Assembly (NCBI RefSeq): GCF_001509585.1
Contig: NZ_LNCI01000011.1
Span: forward strand, 1 to 64,000
Source of the DNA: Tropicimonas marinistellae
Lineage (GTDB): Bacteria > Pseudomonadota > Alphaproteobacteria > Rhodobacterales > Rhodobacteraceae
DNA length: 64,000 nt
Direction: 5' to 3'
Shown: positions 18,120 to 29,789 of the stretch, one piece after another
Numbering within the stretch: position 1 is the first letter of the stretch
How the letters are laid out: each line of letters begins with the position of its first letter
The notes under the pieces: model-generated
Seen by the model: only the letters and a program-made list of their open reading frames with translations
What the model was told of the DNA's origin: nothing
The model's database searches: none
Made by a program: the position numbers and the translations under genes

Positions 18120-18856
18120 CGACGGCGCGGTGGAACCGACAGCAGCGTCGTCTCGTCAGGATAGGGCAAGGCCGGTGTGAGCCCGCGGTATCGCTCAACC
18201 TGCATGCGGCTCCGGGCCAGCGCATCCTGATAACGGGGTCGGTTGGAGTTGTCGAAGACGATCATCCCGTCCGGTGCAAGCCGCTGGATGGCGTGTTTCA
18301 GGCACGCCTGCCGCGCCCGCCCATCGATAACGATCAGATCGAAGGGGGCGGCCTCTTCGAGTATGGCCTTGGCGTAGCGTTCGAAACTATCGCCTTCCTC
18401 GCCGGGTTTCTGCGACAGGTAGAGGGGGTCTGTCGAAGGCGCCCTGTCCGGCTTGACGAGGTTCAGGTCCACCCGGGGCCCGATGCCGATATCGTCGAGC
18501 AAACGCCCGACGCGCGCATGCCAGTCGGGCACGTGTTCCACCGACACGACCTCGGACGCGCGACGCGCGAGCCAGACGGTGCTCGCACCCGAGCCGAACT
18601 CGAATGCCCGCGCCTTCGGGCGTTCCTCGAGAAATGCCTCGATCCGGTCGATTGCCTGGTATGTCCACCACGGCACATCCAGCGCGACCAGCGTCTCCAC
18701 GTCGTGAATTGCGCTAAGGCTGCGAAGCCAATGTGCCGTGCGGGATTTGTCGCTGCGGCGATCGAGCCAGCCGATAAGTCCGACCGCTTCGCCGATCCGA
18801 CCTGCCCCGTGGGCGACGGTGACATATCCCGATTTCAATGCCTGCGACACAATCAT
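18116..18856 (-). CDS. Class I SAM-dependent methyltransferase
   Basis: About 246 residues with a Rossmann-like methyltransferase fold. Motif I is AFEFGSGASTVWLARRA, motif II VVSVEHVPDWH, motif IV PFDLIVIDGRARQACL, and DGMIVFDNSNRPRY is the post-catalytic strand region. Start at 18856 (MIVSQALK) is placed nine bases after GAGGAG; ATGs at 18865 and 18892 are alternatives, the last overlapping the upstream gene. The acceptor is unknown; a membrane glycan or glycolipid is suggested by the coupled glycosyltransferase genes. Confidence 0.8.
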   Translation of the reverse strand: MIVSQALKSGYVTVAHGAGRIGEAVGLIGWLDRRSDKSRTAHWLRSLSAIHDVETLVALDVPWWTYQAIDRIEAFLEERPKARAFEFGSGASTVWLARRASEVVSVEHVPDWHARVGRLLDDIGIGPRVDLNLVKPDRAPSTDPLYLSQKPGEEGDSFERYAKAILEEAAPFDLIVIDGRARQACLKHAIQRLAPDGMIVFDNSNRPRYQDALARSRMQVERYRGLTPALPYPDETTLLSVPPRRR

Positions 18857-18869
18857 GCTGCCCATCTCC

Positions 18870-20411
18870 TCATCTCGCACCCGCCGGGCCATAGGGTTGC
18901 CGGCAGATCTGGCGCGCGCGCGCTTCCGCGAAGTTCTTTTGCCCTGTGTGGTCCAGACACATTTCCTCGCTCCACGGCTCGAAGAACGTGCCCGGGTCTT
19001 CGTTCAGCAGCACCGAGCTGTAGAGCGCCGTCGCGCCGCTGGACACCGCGCCCACCGCGCAGACCACAAGGGCCAGGAAACCGACGGCGATTTTCGACCG
19101 CGCCCGCGCTGCCCAAGGGGCGAAGCGGCCACAACCGACCAGTGCCAGCACGCCGATGATCGGAAAGATCTCCACGTGGTAGCGCAGCGTGATCGTCCCG
19201 TAGGACAGGGTCACGACCGCGATTGTACCGGCGGCAAGGACCAGCCCGGCGTAAGGGCGCAGCCGGGCGATACCGCTGCAGAGGCCGATCCCGGCCAGAA
19301 CACAGAACCCGGTCCAGAGGAAGATCGCCCCTGCCCCGGGTTTCTCGATCCGGATGAACCCCAACCGGTCCTCGGTCAGGGACGCGTGCAGCGCAACCAC
19401 GCGGTCATAGGATCGCGAAGCCAGCAATTGCGGCGGCGCGGCGCCGTAGACCATCAGGTTTGCCGGAATTCGGGCGAGGTTGAACCGCCCGTGTTCGATG
19501 AAGGCGGCCGCCTTCTTGCCCTCGATATTGTCAGCGCCCCAGAACGTCGTCCCATATTGCACGCCGTCGGCCTCGAAGGTTCCATGGGTCTGCCCGACGT
19601 TTCCGAATTTGGCGGCGTTGAGCCCCAGGAACGCGACCCCGCCCGCGAAAAGGATCGCCATCGCCAGCAATGCGGGCCGCACGGCACGCCATCTGTCACG
19701 CAAAAGCACGAGGCCCGCGGCGAAAACGGTGCCTGCATAAAGGCCAACCGCAACGTTCGGACGGGCGTGCACGGCAATGGCGGCCAGCAGCGCGAGCAGC
19801 CAAAGCACGTTCGCAATCGGGCGCTCGCGTGCAACCGTCCGCGTCCAGACGAGCACGAAGGCGGCCGTCAGGGCATAGGCAACCACGATCGGCTCGTTAT
19901 AGAGGACGAAGTTGACCACGAGCAGCAATCCCGGCGCACAGAGCCAGACAAGCAGCGCCAGCACCGCTGCCCAGACAGCCCCGGCCCGCCCGTCCTCCGG
20001 CCAGTGCTTGCGAGCGATCTCGGCAAAGGACATGTGCCAGCAGAATGTGCCCAGCGTGCCCCAGAACCAGACCGAGACCGGCGCAAGCGACACCGTTCCG
20101 ATTTCGACGAAGGGCGCAAGGAGTACCCGCGTCAGCAGCGGGGCCATCCCGTGATAGAGATGCGCGGTACCGTCGGGCCAGTAGTGCCCCTCGAACCGCA
20201 GGACACGGGCCGGCAGGTCGAGCCGCCCGTCGCGCAGCGCGAGGAAGAGCTGGTCGTAGATCTCCATTCCGAAGAAGGGAATCGTCAGGTTCGACAGAAC
20301 CCGCGCGGAAATCAGCGTGTAGAAGACGACCCCCAGAAGCGCACCGACAATCGTGACGACGGCGGACGTCGAGATTGTCGGCCGGGAACGCGCGAACTCA
20401 ATCCCGATCAT
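18870..20411 (-). CDS. Polytopic glycosyltransferase (GT39/GT-C-like)
   Basis: About 513 residues with some 11-12 hydrophobic segments and a long first periplasmic loop after segment 1 (MEIYDQLFLALRDGRL), as in GT-C enzymes that use polyprenyl-phosphate sugars. Other recognisable stretches are NEPIVVAYALTAAFVLVWTR and HARPNVAVGLYAG. The start at 20411 overlaps the upstream GT2 stop by 14 bases; an ATG at 20444 is equally possible. It likely transfers the sugar activated by the neighbouring GT2 onto an envelope acceptor. Family-level assignment only. Confidence 0.65.
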   Translation of the reverse strand: MIGIEFARSRPTISTSAVVTIVGALLGVVFYTLISARVLSNLTIPFFGMEIYDQLFLALRDGRLDLPARVLRFEGHYWPDGTAHLYHGMAPLLTRVLLAPFVEIGTVSLAPVSVWFWGTLGTFCWHMSFAEIARKHWPEDGRAGAVWAAVLALLVWLCAPGLLLVVNFVLYNEPIVVAYALTAAFVLVWTRTVARERPIANVLWLLALLAAIAVHARPNVAVGLYAGTVFAAGLVLLRDRWRAVRPALLAMAILFAGGVAFLGLNAAKFGNVGQTHGTFEADGVQYGTTFWGADNIEGKKAAAFIEHGRFNLARIPANLMVYGAAPPQLLASRSYDRVVALHASLTEDRLGFIRIEKPGAGAIFLWTGFCVLAGIGLCSGIARLRPYAGLVLAAGTIAVVTLSYGTITLRYHVEIFPIIGVLALVGCGRFAPWAARARSKIAVGFLALVVCAVGAVSSGATALYSSVLLNEDPGTFFEPWSEEMCLDHTGQKNFAEARARQICRQPYGPAGAR

Positions 20412-21492
20412 CGTCCTTGCTCGCTTGCGTATCGACCGTGGCATCGAGGATCGGCTCCAGTCGGCGGAGCCGGATCAGTGCCGCCTCGGTCAGGCGCCGG
20501 TTGGTGGCAATCGTATCGCTCAGGAATGCCACCACGACGGTAAGGTACCCCGCCATGAGGAAGACCGAGCCGAGAACGAGCGATTGCACATGCCCGTCCC
20601 CCTGACCGGTCACGTAGAAGTAAAGGAACCGCAGCACTGGCACCGCACCGATCCCCAGCAGGAGCAGGCCGAGCGCGAGAAACGTCGAAAGTGCCCGGTA
20701 CATCAGGCAGCTGCGCAGGATCGTGACGATCTGCTTGCGGATAAACTGCAGATTGGAGCGGAAGAGCCGCGAGGGCCGCGACACCGGGTTGGTGCGCACC
20801 GGCACCGATGCGACGGTCAGCCCGTGCTGGCCTGCGTGGATCAGCGTTTCGACAGTGTAGCTGAAGGGCGTCATGACATTGATCGTCATCGCGGCATCGC
20901 GGGAATAGGCCCGGAAACCGGACACCGCATCGGAAACCTCGACACCGGCCAGATTGCGGACAACCCGGCTGCCGAGCCTTTGCAGCAGCCGCTTGCTGCG
21001 GGAGAATTCGGTGTTCTGACCGGGCTTCCTGTCCCCCAGCACGATATCGGCCTGCCGGTCCACAATGGGACGGATCAGGTCCGGGATCGAGGAACCGTCG
21101 TACTGGTTGTCCCCATCGGTGTTCACGATGATGTCGGCGCCGACAGACAGCGCGTTCTCGATTCCGGCCTGGAACGCGGAGGCCAGCCCCTTGTTGCGGG
21201 CGTGGCGCACGATGTGATCGACGCCGAGCCGCTCGGCAATCTCCACCGTGGCATCGGAAGAGCCGTCGTCGACCACCTGTATCTCGACAACGCCAACGCC
21301 GGGTATCTTGCGCGGTATCGCGGCAAGCGTGGCTGGCAGAGTCTTCTCCTCGTTGAAACAGGGGATCTGGACGACGAGCTTGAGCGGACGCGGAGTCCGA
21401 CGTGCCGTTTTCACCTGTCGTGCCGCGGACTCGGCCGCAGGCAGACAATCCTCGAAACGGCGGTATGTGTAGGACATGGAGCGATCCAGCAT
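20398..21492 (-). CDS. GT2 glycosyltransferase (dolichyl-phosphate-mannose-synthase-like) with C-terminal membrane anchor
   Basis: A 364-residue protein. GT-A fold residues about 35-250: VVQIPCFNEEKTLPATL, VVDDGSSDATVEIA, the DXD-type NTDGDNQYDG and DAVSGFRAYSRDAAM. Two hydrophobic segments follow (about 265-290 and 305-330). It should move a sugar from a nucleotide donor to polyprenyl phosphate on the cytosolic face. Start at 21492 follows GAAGGA. First gene of a tightly packed leftward set GT2 - GT39-like - methyltransferase - LPG-synthase-like. Confidence 0.87.
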   Translation of the reverse strand: MLDRSMSYTYRRFEDCLPAAESAARQVKTARRTPRPLKLVVQIPCFNEEKTLPATLAAIPRKIPGVGVVEIQVVDDGSSDATVEIAERLGVDHIVRHARNKGLASAFQAGIENALSVGADIIVNTDGDNQYDGSSIPDLIRPIVDRQADIVLGDRKPGQNTEFSRSKRLLQRLGSRVVRNLAGVEVSDAVSGFRAYSRDAAMTINVMTPFSYTVETLIHAGQHGLTVASVPVRTNPVSRPSRLFRSNLQFIRKQIVTILRSCLMYRALSTFLALGLLLLGIGAVPVLRFLYFYVTGQGDGHVQSLVLGSVFLMAGYLTVVVAFLSDTIATNRRLTEAALIRLRRLEPILDATVDTQASKDDDRD

Positions 21493-21613
21493 AGTTCCTT
21501 CGGCTCAGGGCCCCCAAAGCCGCCTCCACAAGATTAACTTAGCTTGTCAAAACTGAGGCACGGACGCGCATTTGTTTGGACCAACGCCATTCCCGATGGT
21601 CGATCTGTGCCAG

Positions 21614-21627
21614 TTGATTGAGATCAA
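21614..21627. promoter_or_regulatory. FNR/FixK-type box upstream of the Ca2+ ATPase gene
   Basis: TTGAT-TGAG-ATCAA is a perfect match to the TTGAT-N4-ATCAA consensus of the FNR/Anr/FixK group of Crp-family regulators. Its centre is about 62 bases upstream of the GTG start; a promoter with the box at -41.5 would begin transcription near 21662. Ten specified bases make a chance match in this window unlikely (about 0.06 expected at equal base frequencies). Low-oxygen induction of the ATPase is predicted. Confidence 0.65.
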
Positions 21628-21682
21628 CGCTTTTCCGGGGTTTTCATCTACCGTCCTGAGGGCCCCGAGGTGAGGACGGAAC

Positions 21683-24238
21683 GTGCAACGCGGACTTTGC
21701 GAGAGCGAGATTTCCGGGCTGCGCCGGCAACACGGCTGGAACGAATTGCCCCAAGTGAAGCCAGCGTCGCTGCTGGCCTTGCTGGCCCGGCAATTCACCG
21801 ATCTGCTCGTCGTGTTGCTCATCATCGCCGCCGCGATTTCGCTTGCCGTCGGGGAGTGGACCGACGCGATAGCGATACTTGCCGTCGTGGTCCTGAACGC
21901 GGTCCTTGGCCTCGTGCAGGAATGGCGTGCCGAGAACACGATGCAGGCGCTCAGGCGCATGATGTCGCCGGAAGCCGTGGTTGTGCGGGACGGTCGGGAG
22001 CAAGTCATTCCGGCGAGGGAGATCCTTCCGGGCGACATCGTTCTGCTTGCCGAAGGCGATCGGGTACCCGCCGACGGCGATCTGGAGCGGGAATCCGGCC
22101 TGCTTCTGGATGAAAGCGTTCTGACCGGGGAGTCGGTGCCGGTGTCGCGCGCGGCCGGTGAGAGCGTTGCATCGGGCACCACGGTGCTGGCCGGCCACGC
22201 AGAGGCGCAGGTGACGCGGATTGGCTTGCAAACCCAGTTCGGTCAGATCGCTTCCATGACCGCCTCGCTGCGCGACGCGCCGACCCAATTGCAGCGGGAA
22301 CTACACGGGCTGGCCCGCCAACTCGGATTGCTCGCGGTCGGGCTGGCGAGCCTCGTGATGGCCGTGGCCTTCCTCACGGACCGGGGGCCCATGGAAGTGT
22401 TCATGCTCGGGCTTTCCCTCTCCGTGGCCATGGTCCCGGAGGGTCTGCCGGCGGTGGTGACAATCACGCTGGCCCTGGGTGCAAGTGCGATGGCACGACA
22501 GAAGGCGCTGGTGCGCAACCTGCAGGCGGTCGAAACGCTGGGTGCCGCGAGCGTCATCTGCACCGACAAGACCGGCACCCTGACCGAAAACAAGATGACG
22601 GCACGAAAGATCCGCACACTGGAGGCGGACTACGCCGTGACAGGCAGCGGCTACGATCCGGCCGGGCATATCTTGCGGGACGACCAAAAGGTCCGGGCGC
22701 AGGACGATGCGGTGCTGGCCCGCCTGTGTCATACGGCGCAAATCTGCTCGCACGCCCGGCTGAGCCGGACGGGGCAGGATTGGGAGATGATCGGCGAACC
22801 GACGGAGGGCGCCCTGGTCACGCTTGCGGCGAAGGCCTGGGCAGAGGCAGGCGATCAAGATGCGGTCGTCGCCGAACTTCCATTCACCAGCGAGCGGAAA
22901 TGCATGAGCGTTCTGGAGCGGGACGAGCACCGCTTCACGATTCACACGAAAGGGGCACCAGAGCGGATCCTGGACATCTGCAGCCGCGTTGAGCGGAAAG
23001 ACGGGGCCGGTCCGCTGCTGGCCGAAGAGCGGCGCAGGCTCACCGATACCATCGAAGAGATGGCGGCGGAGGGGCTCCGTACGATCGCGCTCGCCTACCG
23101 GCCTACCGATGAGGAACGGATCGACGAGGCCGACCTGATCTTCCTGGCGCTCGTCGGCATCGTGGATCCGCCCCGCGCGGAGGTCCGGGACGCCGTCCGG
23201 CTCGCCGCTTCGGCGGGCATTCGCACTGTCATGATCACCGGCGACCACCCGGCAACGGCCCGTCGAATCGCCGGGCTTCTTGGCATTCCGGCCAAAAAGG
23301 TCCTCACGAGCGTGGATCTCGCGGAAATGGACGATCCAACGCTTGCGGCGGCGCTGCAGGAGGACATCGTGTTCGCCCGCGTCCGGCCGGAAGACAAGCT
23401 GCGCATTGTGGCCGGTTTCCAATCACGCGGCGCAGTGGTGGCGATGACCGGCGACGGCGTCAACGACGCGCCGGCGTTGAAGAAGGCGGACATCGGGCTG
23501 TCGATGGGAATCCGGGGCACCGCCGTTGCCAGGGACGCGTCCGATCTCATTCTCCTGGACGACAATTTCGCCACCATCGTCCGCGCGGTTCGGGAAGGCC
23601 GGCGCCAGTTCGAGAACATTCGCAAATTCGTCCGGTACCTGCTCGCGTCGAACACCGGAGAGGTCTTCGCGCTGCTGGTCAACCTGCTCGTCGGCGGGCC
23701 GCTCATCTTTCTGCCAACCCAGATCCTGTGGATGAACCTGGTCACCGACGGGGTGACGGCCGTTGCGCTTGGCCTGGAGAAGGCCGAGCCGGGTCAGATG
23801 GAGGTGCCGCCGAGGGATCCGCGTGCGCGCCTGCTCGGCCTGTCGGCGCTCCCGGTCATCGTCGCCTTCGGTCTCTACACGTCCGGCGCCGCGCTCTGGA
23901 TCTTCTACTCGCTGTTGGAGGCCGGGCCGGACCTGGCCCGGACGGCAGCCTTTACCGGAATGGTGATCTTCGAAAAGACGAGCGTTTTCGCTTTCCGGTC
24001 GCTCCGCGGCACCTGTTGGAAATTGGGGTGGTTTTCCAATCCGTTATTGTGGCTCGCTCTGGCAGCGATGGTGCTTGCACAGGTTGCCGCCGTCTACTGG
24101 CCGCCGTTGCAAACGCTGCTCCACACGGTGCCACTCGGCGTGAGCGAATGGGGCATGATATTCGCCCTCGCCCTGCCACTCGTGCTTGTTCCCGAGGCAT
24201 TGAAGTGGGTGTGGTCGCATCGGAGCGAACCGGCGTGA
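21683..24238 (+). CDS. Cation-translocating P-type ATPase, type II (Ca2+-like)
   Basis: An 851-residue pump with a GTG start at 21683 behind GAGGACGG. Order: N-terminal cation ATPase domain, M1-M2, actuator domain with LTGES (148-151), M3-M4 with VPEGLP (251-256), phosphorylation site DKTGT (Asp295), nucleotide domain with KGAPE (423-427), hinge TGDGVNDAP (589-597), and M5-M10. M4 Glu in PEGLP, M5 SNTGEV and M6 NLVTDG reproduce SERCA/PMR1-type Ca2+ ligands, so Ca2+ (or Mn2+) export is likelier than K+ or heavy-metal transport. The FNR-type box upstream suggests expression at low oxygen. Confidence 0.92.
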   Translation: MQRGLCESEISGLRRQHGWNELPQVKPASLLALLARQFTDLLVVLLIIAAAISLAVGEWTDAIAILAVVVLNAVLGLVQEWRAENTMQALRRMMSPEAVVVRDGREQVIPAREILPGDIVLLAEGDRVPADGDLERESGLLLDESVLTGESVPVSRAAGESVASGTTVLAGHAEAQVTRIGLQTQFGQIASMTASLRDAPTQLQRELHGLARQLGLLAVGLASLVMAVAFLTDRGPMEVFMLGLSLSVAMVPEGLPAVVTITLALGASAMARQKALVRNLQAVETLGAASVICTDKTGTLTENKMTARKIRTLEADYAVTGSGYDPAGHILRDDQKVRAQDDAVLARLCHTAQICSHARLSRTGQDWEMIGEPTEGALVTLAAKAWAEAGDQDAVVAELPFTSERKCMSVLERDEHRFTIHTKGAPERILDICSRVERKDGAGPLLAEERRRLTDTIEEMAAEGLRTIALAYRPTDEERIDEADLIFLALVGIVDPPRAEVRDAVRLAASAGIRTVMITGDHPATARRIAGLLGIPAKKVLTSVDLAEMDDPTLAAALQEDIVFARVRPEDKLRIVAGFQSRGAVVAMTGDGVNDAPALKKADIGLSMGIRGTAVARDASDLILLDDNFATIVRAVREGRRQFENIRKFVRYLLASNTGEVFALLVNLLVGGPLIFLPTQILWMNLVTDGVTAVALGLEKAEPGQMEVPPRDPRARLLGLSALPVIVAFGLYTSGAALWIFYSLLEAGPDLARTAAFTGMVIFEKTSVFAFRSLRGTCWKLGWFSNPLLWLALAAMVLAQVAAVYWPPLQTLLHTVPLGVSEWGMIFALALPLVLVPEALKWVWSHRSEPA

Positions 24239-24313
24239 GATACCCGAAGCGGGTCGACACGGATGGCGCGTGAAAGGGCATTCTCGCACGATTGGATGTG
24301 CCGATGCGTGCAC

Positions 24314-24562
24314 TCAGGCCGCCATTCGGGCACCCAGGTAGTCGGTTGCGAGCGCGGGCGTGGCAATCCGAACATAATCGGGCTCCGGGATGTCGACCCC
24401 GAAACGCGTGTGCAGGGCCGCAACAAGGTTGAGAACATCCATCGAGTCGAGCTCCAGATCGTCCTGGATGTGGTCGTCGTCGCCGATTTCATCGGCCTCA
24501 AGGTCGGGCGCGACCTTCACAAGTTCCTCCAGAAACGCGGCGCGGATGTCGTCGTGGGTCAT
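24314..24562 (-). CDS. Acyl carrier protein (stand-alone)
   Basis: An 82-residue acidic protein with the ACP four-helix pattern. The phosphopantetheine serine is Ser40 in DDLELDSMDVLNLV. It overlaps the stop of the E2 gene (start ATG and E2 stop share 24559-24562), so it is translationally coupled to a 2-oxoacid dehydrogenase complex and not to fatty acid synthesis genes. The DSMD instead of the housekeeping DSLD context, and this location, indicate a specialised carrier. Its acyl cargo is unknown. Confidence 0.85.
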   Translation of the reverse strand: MTHDDIRAAFLEELVKVAPDLEADEIGDDDHIQDDLELDSMDVLNLVAALHTRFGVDIPEPDYVRIATPALATDYLGARMAA

Positions 24563-25752
24563 AGGGCCTCCGGTGACTGCAAAAGGGTGTCTATTTCAGC
24601 GAGGAACTTGTTGGCCTGTCGGCCATCGCTGACACGATGATCCGCCGAGAGCGTCAAGGTCACGAGCAGGCGCGGAACGATCGCTCCGTCCACCACCCAT
24701 GGCCGCACTTTCGGCGCACCGATGGCCAGCAGCGCCACTTGCGGCGGGAAGATGATGCCCGCCATCGCGTCCGCGCCTTTCTCGCCAAGCGCGGAGACCG
24801 TCAGCGTGCCACTGGTCATCTCCGAGGACCGCAAGCGCATTGCGCGAGCCCGGGCGACGAGATCCTTCATCGCCGCCATCAACGCCGGCAGCGATAGCTT
24901 ATCGGCCTCGGGGATTGCGGGCGCGATCAAGCCGCCGCCGCGCAGGGCAACGGCCACGCCAAGATTGACCTGTGCGGCGGGCGTAAACCCGCCCTCGCCG
25001 TAATGCCCGTTCATTTCCTTGACCTGCGCGGCTGCGCGGGCCGCCGCTTTCATGAACAGCGTACCGAGCAGGATGCGTTCGGCAGGCGGAACGGCCGCGT
25101 TGCGCGCGGCCAGCCAGTCGGAGGCTGTCTGAATGTCGACGTTCTGGCTGAGTTGGAAATGCGGAATCTCGCGCTTGGAGCGTTGCATCGCCGCCGCGAT
25201 GGCCTTGCGCATCTCCGTCATGGCATCGGCAGCTTTCGCGGGCCTGGCCGGCTCCGCGCTTGGCGGGATGGCGGAAACGACATCCGAAAGAACCACCGCC
25301 CCTGCCGGGCCGCTTCCGGCAAGAGCCGCGAGATCGACGCCACGTTCCGCCGCCCGTTGCCGGGCCGCCGGCGAGGCGGCGATACCGAGCATAGCGGGTC
25401 TTGGTAGCTCGCTATCGGCGACAGCGGTCGACACCGGCGCCTTCTCGGGCTCTGGAGTTTCCACCTCCGGAACCGTTGCGGGCATCGGCGCCGCCTGAGC
25501 AGACGACGGCGCCTCCCCTGCGGCGAGGATCGTCGCCAGGGGGGCGCCAACAGGCAACTTGGCGCCCAGTTCCGCATCCAGTGAGTGAACGACCCCGTCC
25601 TGGAATATCTCGATCTCGATGGCGCCCTTCTGGGTCTCGACCACCGCAACGATATCGCCTCGATGGACCTCGTCACCCGGTTTCACCATCCATTCGACAA
25701 GGGTTCCGTCCTCCATGTCGGCACCCAGCGAAGGCATCTGGAAAATGCCCAT
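24559..25752 (-). CDS. 2-oxoacid dehydrogenase E2 (dihydrolipoamide acyltransferase)
   Basis: A 397-residue E2. One lipoyl domain (about 1-78; lipoylated Lys42 in VVETQKGAIEIE) is followed by an Ala/Pro-rich linker, a peripheral subunit-binding domain (about 121-160) that should hold E1/E3, and a catalytic domain ending with DHRVSDG (His372, Asp376). The substrate class (acetyl, acetoin-derived or other short acyl) cannot be read directly. It lies four bases after the E1 gene and overlaps the ACP gene. No E3 lipoamide dehydrogenase is nearby, so it must borrow one. Confidence 0.88.
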   Translation of the reverse strand: MGIFQMPSLGADMEDGTLVEWMVKPGDEVHRGDIVAVVETQKGAIEIEIFQDGVVHSLDAELGAKLPVGAPLATILAAGEAPSSAQAAPMPATVPEVETPEPEKAPVSTAVADSELPRPAMLGIAASPAARQRAAERGVDLAALAGSGPAGAVVLSDVVSAIPPSAEPARPAKAADAMTEMRKAIAAAMQRSKREIPHFQLSQNVDIQTASDWLAARNAAVPPAERILLGTLFMKAAARAAAQVKEMNGHYGEGGFTPAAQVNLGVAVALRGGGLIAPAIPEADKLSLPALMAAMKDLVARARAMRLRSSEMTSGTLTVSALGEKGADAMAGIIFPPQVALLAIGAPKVRPWVVDGAIVPRLLVTLTLSADHRVSDGRQANKFLAEIDTLLQSPEAL

Positions 25753-25755
25753 GGC

Positions 25756-27749
25756 TCACCTCCGCCCAAGCGCGACCTTCGCGGCCGCGACGATCTGTTC
25801 TACCTGCGGCGTGGCGGCCCTCTCGAGGTGCGCCGGATAGGGTATCGGCACCTCCGCCGAGCAGACGCGTTCAACGGGAGCGTCCATGTGCCAGAACACG
25901 TGCTCGTGGATCCGTGCCGCGATCTCGGCCGCGAGCGAACCGGACCTCCAGCCCTCGTCGATGATCACCGCGCGGCGGGTGCGTCCAACCGAGGCCATGA
26001 TGGTCGCATCGTCCAGCGGACGCAGGACGCGCAGGTCGATCACTTCGGCCTCGATGCCTTCTGCCGCGAGTTCCTCTGCCGCCTCCAGGGTCTTGTAGAG
26101 CGAGCCGCCATAGGTGATCAGCGTCACGTCGTTGCCCTGCCGCCGGACAGCGGCCTTCGAGATGTCGACCGGTCCGGCGTTCAGATCAAGTTGGCCGGTG
26201 CGGTTGTAGAGCATGACATTTTCGAAGATCAGTACCGGGTCCGGGTCCTCCAGCGCCGTCCAGATCATGCCGCGGGCATCCTCCAGCGTTGCCGGGGTCA
26301 GCACCTTGAGCCCCGGGATATGGGCGAACCAGCCTTCCAGCGAATGCGAGTGCTGCGCGGCGAGCTGTTTGCCCGCCCCGGTCGCCATGCGGATCACCAC
26401 CGGGACGCCGAACTGCCCGCCAGACATGTGGCGGATCGTGGCGGCGTTGTTGAGGATCTGGTCCAGCGCCAGCAAGCTGAAGTTCACCGTCATCACCTCG
26501 ACGATGGGCCTCATTCCATTCGCGGCCGCGCCGATGCCCGCGCCGGTGAAACCGGATTCCGAGAGCGGGGTGTCGCGGATCCTGTCCTCTCCGAACTCGG
26601 CCAGCAATCCCTTCGACACGGCGTAGCACCCGCCGTAGGCGCCGACGTCCTCGCCCATCAGGAAGACACGCGCGTCACGTTGCAGCGCGTCCCGAATTCC
26701 CTGCTTCACCGCTTCCCGGTAGGTCATTTCCACCGTCTGGCCGGATGGCTGGGCTGGCACCGGGTCCGGCTGCGCTTCCCCCATCGTATGCGTGAGAAGG
26801 TCGCCTTCCGGCTCCCATGTCCCGGCCTCGGCAAATGCCACCGCTTCGGCGATCTCCGCATCTACCTCGGCCTCGATGCTGGCGACGTCTTCCGGGTGGA
26901 TCAGGTTGTTTTCCTCAAGCCAGCCCTGGAACCGGACGATTGGGCCGCGTTTCCGCCAGGTCTCGATTTCGTCCTTGTCCCGGTAGAGCTGCGCGTCGAA
27001 CATCGAGTGCGGCCGGAAACGATAGGTCCGGCACTCAAGGAACACCGGGCGCCCGGACGCGCGAATGTGCTGGATGGCTGAACGCGCAGCGGCCTCGACG
27101 GCAACGACGTCCATCCCATCCACCTGTCGGCTCTCGATACCGTAGGCCAGTGCCTTGGCATGGATGTCGGTGTCGGAATCGTAGCGGCCGATGGCGGTGC
27201 CCATGGCGTAGCCATTGTTCTCGCAAACGAAGAGCACCGGCAGGTCCCAGAGACCCGCGAGGTTCATCGTCTCGTGGAATTCGCCCTCCGCTGCCGCTCC
27301 GTCGCCGAAGAAGCATGCCGTGACATGGTTGTTCGACCGCATCCGATCTGCCAGCGCGATGCCTGCCGCGAGCGGCAAGCCGCCGCCGACGATGGCGTTG
27401 CCGCCATAGAAATTGGTCGCGGCGTCGAAGATGTGCATGGATCCTCCGCGCCCGCCGGAGCTGCCTTCGGCCTTGCCGTACATCTCCGCCATGACCTCGG
27501 TCATGGGCACGCCGCGCGCCAGGGCCTGGCCGTGCTCCCGGTAGGTGGCGACAACCTTGTCGTCCTTTTCCAGAACCGGGATGATCCCGGCCGCTATCGC
27601 CTCCTCGCCATCGTAGAGATGCAGGAATCCACGGATTTTTTCCTGCTGGTAGAGTTCGGCACACTTGTCCTCGAACTTCCTGATCCGGATCATGCCCTTC
27701 AGGAGCGAGAGCACGTGTTCGCGCGTCAGCCGCGGTTTGTCGATCACGG

Positions 27750-27753
<4 letters not shown>
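25756..27753 (-). CDS. 2-oxoacid dehydrogenase E1, alpha-beta fusion (pyruvate/acetoin type)
   Basis: A 665-residue ThDP enzyme with alpha and beta chains in one polypeptide. The alpha part (about 1-325) has RGGSMHIFD, the ThDP/Mg motif GDG(150-152)...NN(179-180) and [10 protein letters not shown]. After a Pro-rich linker, the beta part (about 335-665) has [14 protein letters not shown]-like segments [17 protein letters not shown] and [19 protein letters not shown]. Most bacterial E1 alpha/beta pairs are separate genes, so the fusion is notable. It decarboxylates a 2-oxoacid and acylates the E2 lipoyl group. Pyruvate or acetoin is most likely by similarity. Confidence 0.88.
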
Positions 27754-29492
<1,739 letters not shown>

Positions 29493-29509
29493 ATCGGATT
29501 CCTCCCCGC

Positions 29510-29531
29510 GCCAAGTGTGGCACCACTTGGC
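29510..29531. promoter_or_regulatory. Inverted repeat in the acsA leader
   Basis: GCCAAGTG (29510-29517) and CACTTGGC (29524-29531) are perfect 8-base inverted copies with a 6-base spacer, immediately upstream of the acsA ribosome-binding site. It could be a protein operator or a leader hairpin. No T-run follows, so it does not look like a terminator. Confidence 0.4.
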
Positions 29532-29541
29532 AAGCGTCGCT

Positions 29542-29555
29542 ATGACCCACGTCAA
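29542..29555 (-). promoter_or_regulatory. Near-consensus FNR/NnrR-type box upstream of acsA
   Basis: On the minus strand the sequence reads TTGAC-GTGG-GTCAT, one mismatch from the TTGAY-N4-RTCAA pattern of Crp/FNR-family sites. It lies about 50 bases upstream of the acsA start. The neighbouring divergent ATPase gene has a perfect site, which makes a shared low-oxygen regulon plausible. This site alone is weak evidence. Confidence 0.35.
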
Positions 29556-29789
29556 GCAGACGTTGGAGATTTGTCTGGCAGCGTTGATTGCCGGTTGCGA
29601 CGGCCCATTGCCGTGGCCGCGATGACCACGTTTCCGGCCAGCCGAGTGGCCGGCAAGTCAATGTAACGCCGGGGAATAATTGGCGGGATCCAATGCACCG
29701 CTTGCCAATGCCATCGCCGATTGAACCGCCCGATGGCATGGCAACGATCCCTGTTGGAACCAAGTCGGAGCAAATGCCGTTCTGCTACC

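Noticed and set aside
24243-24255. Short ACCCG/CGGGT hairpin after the Ca2+ ATPase stop
   Set aside because: Only a 5-bp stem without a T-run; too weak to call a terminator.
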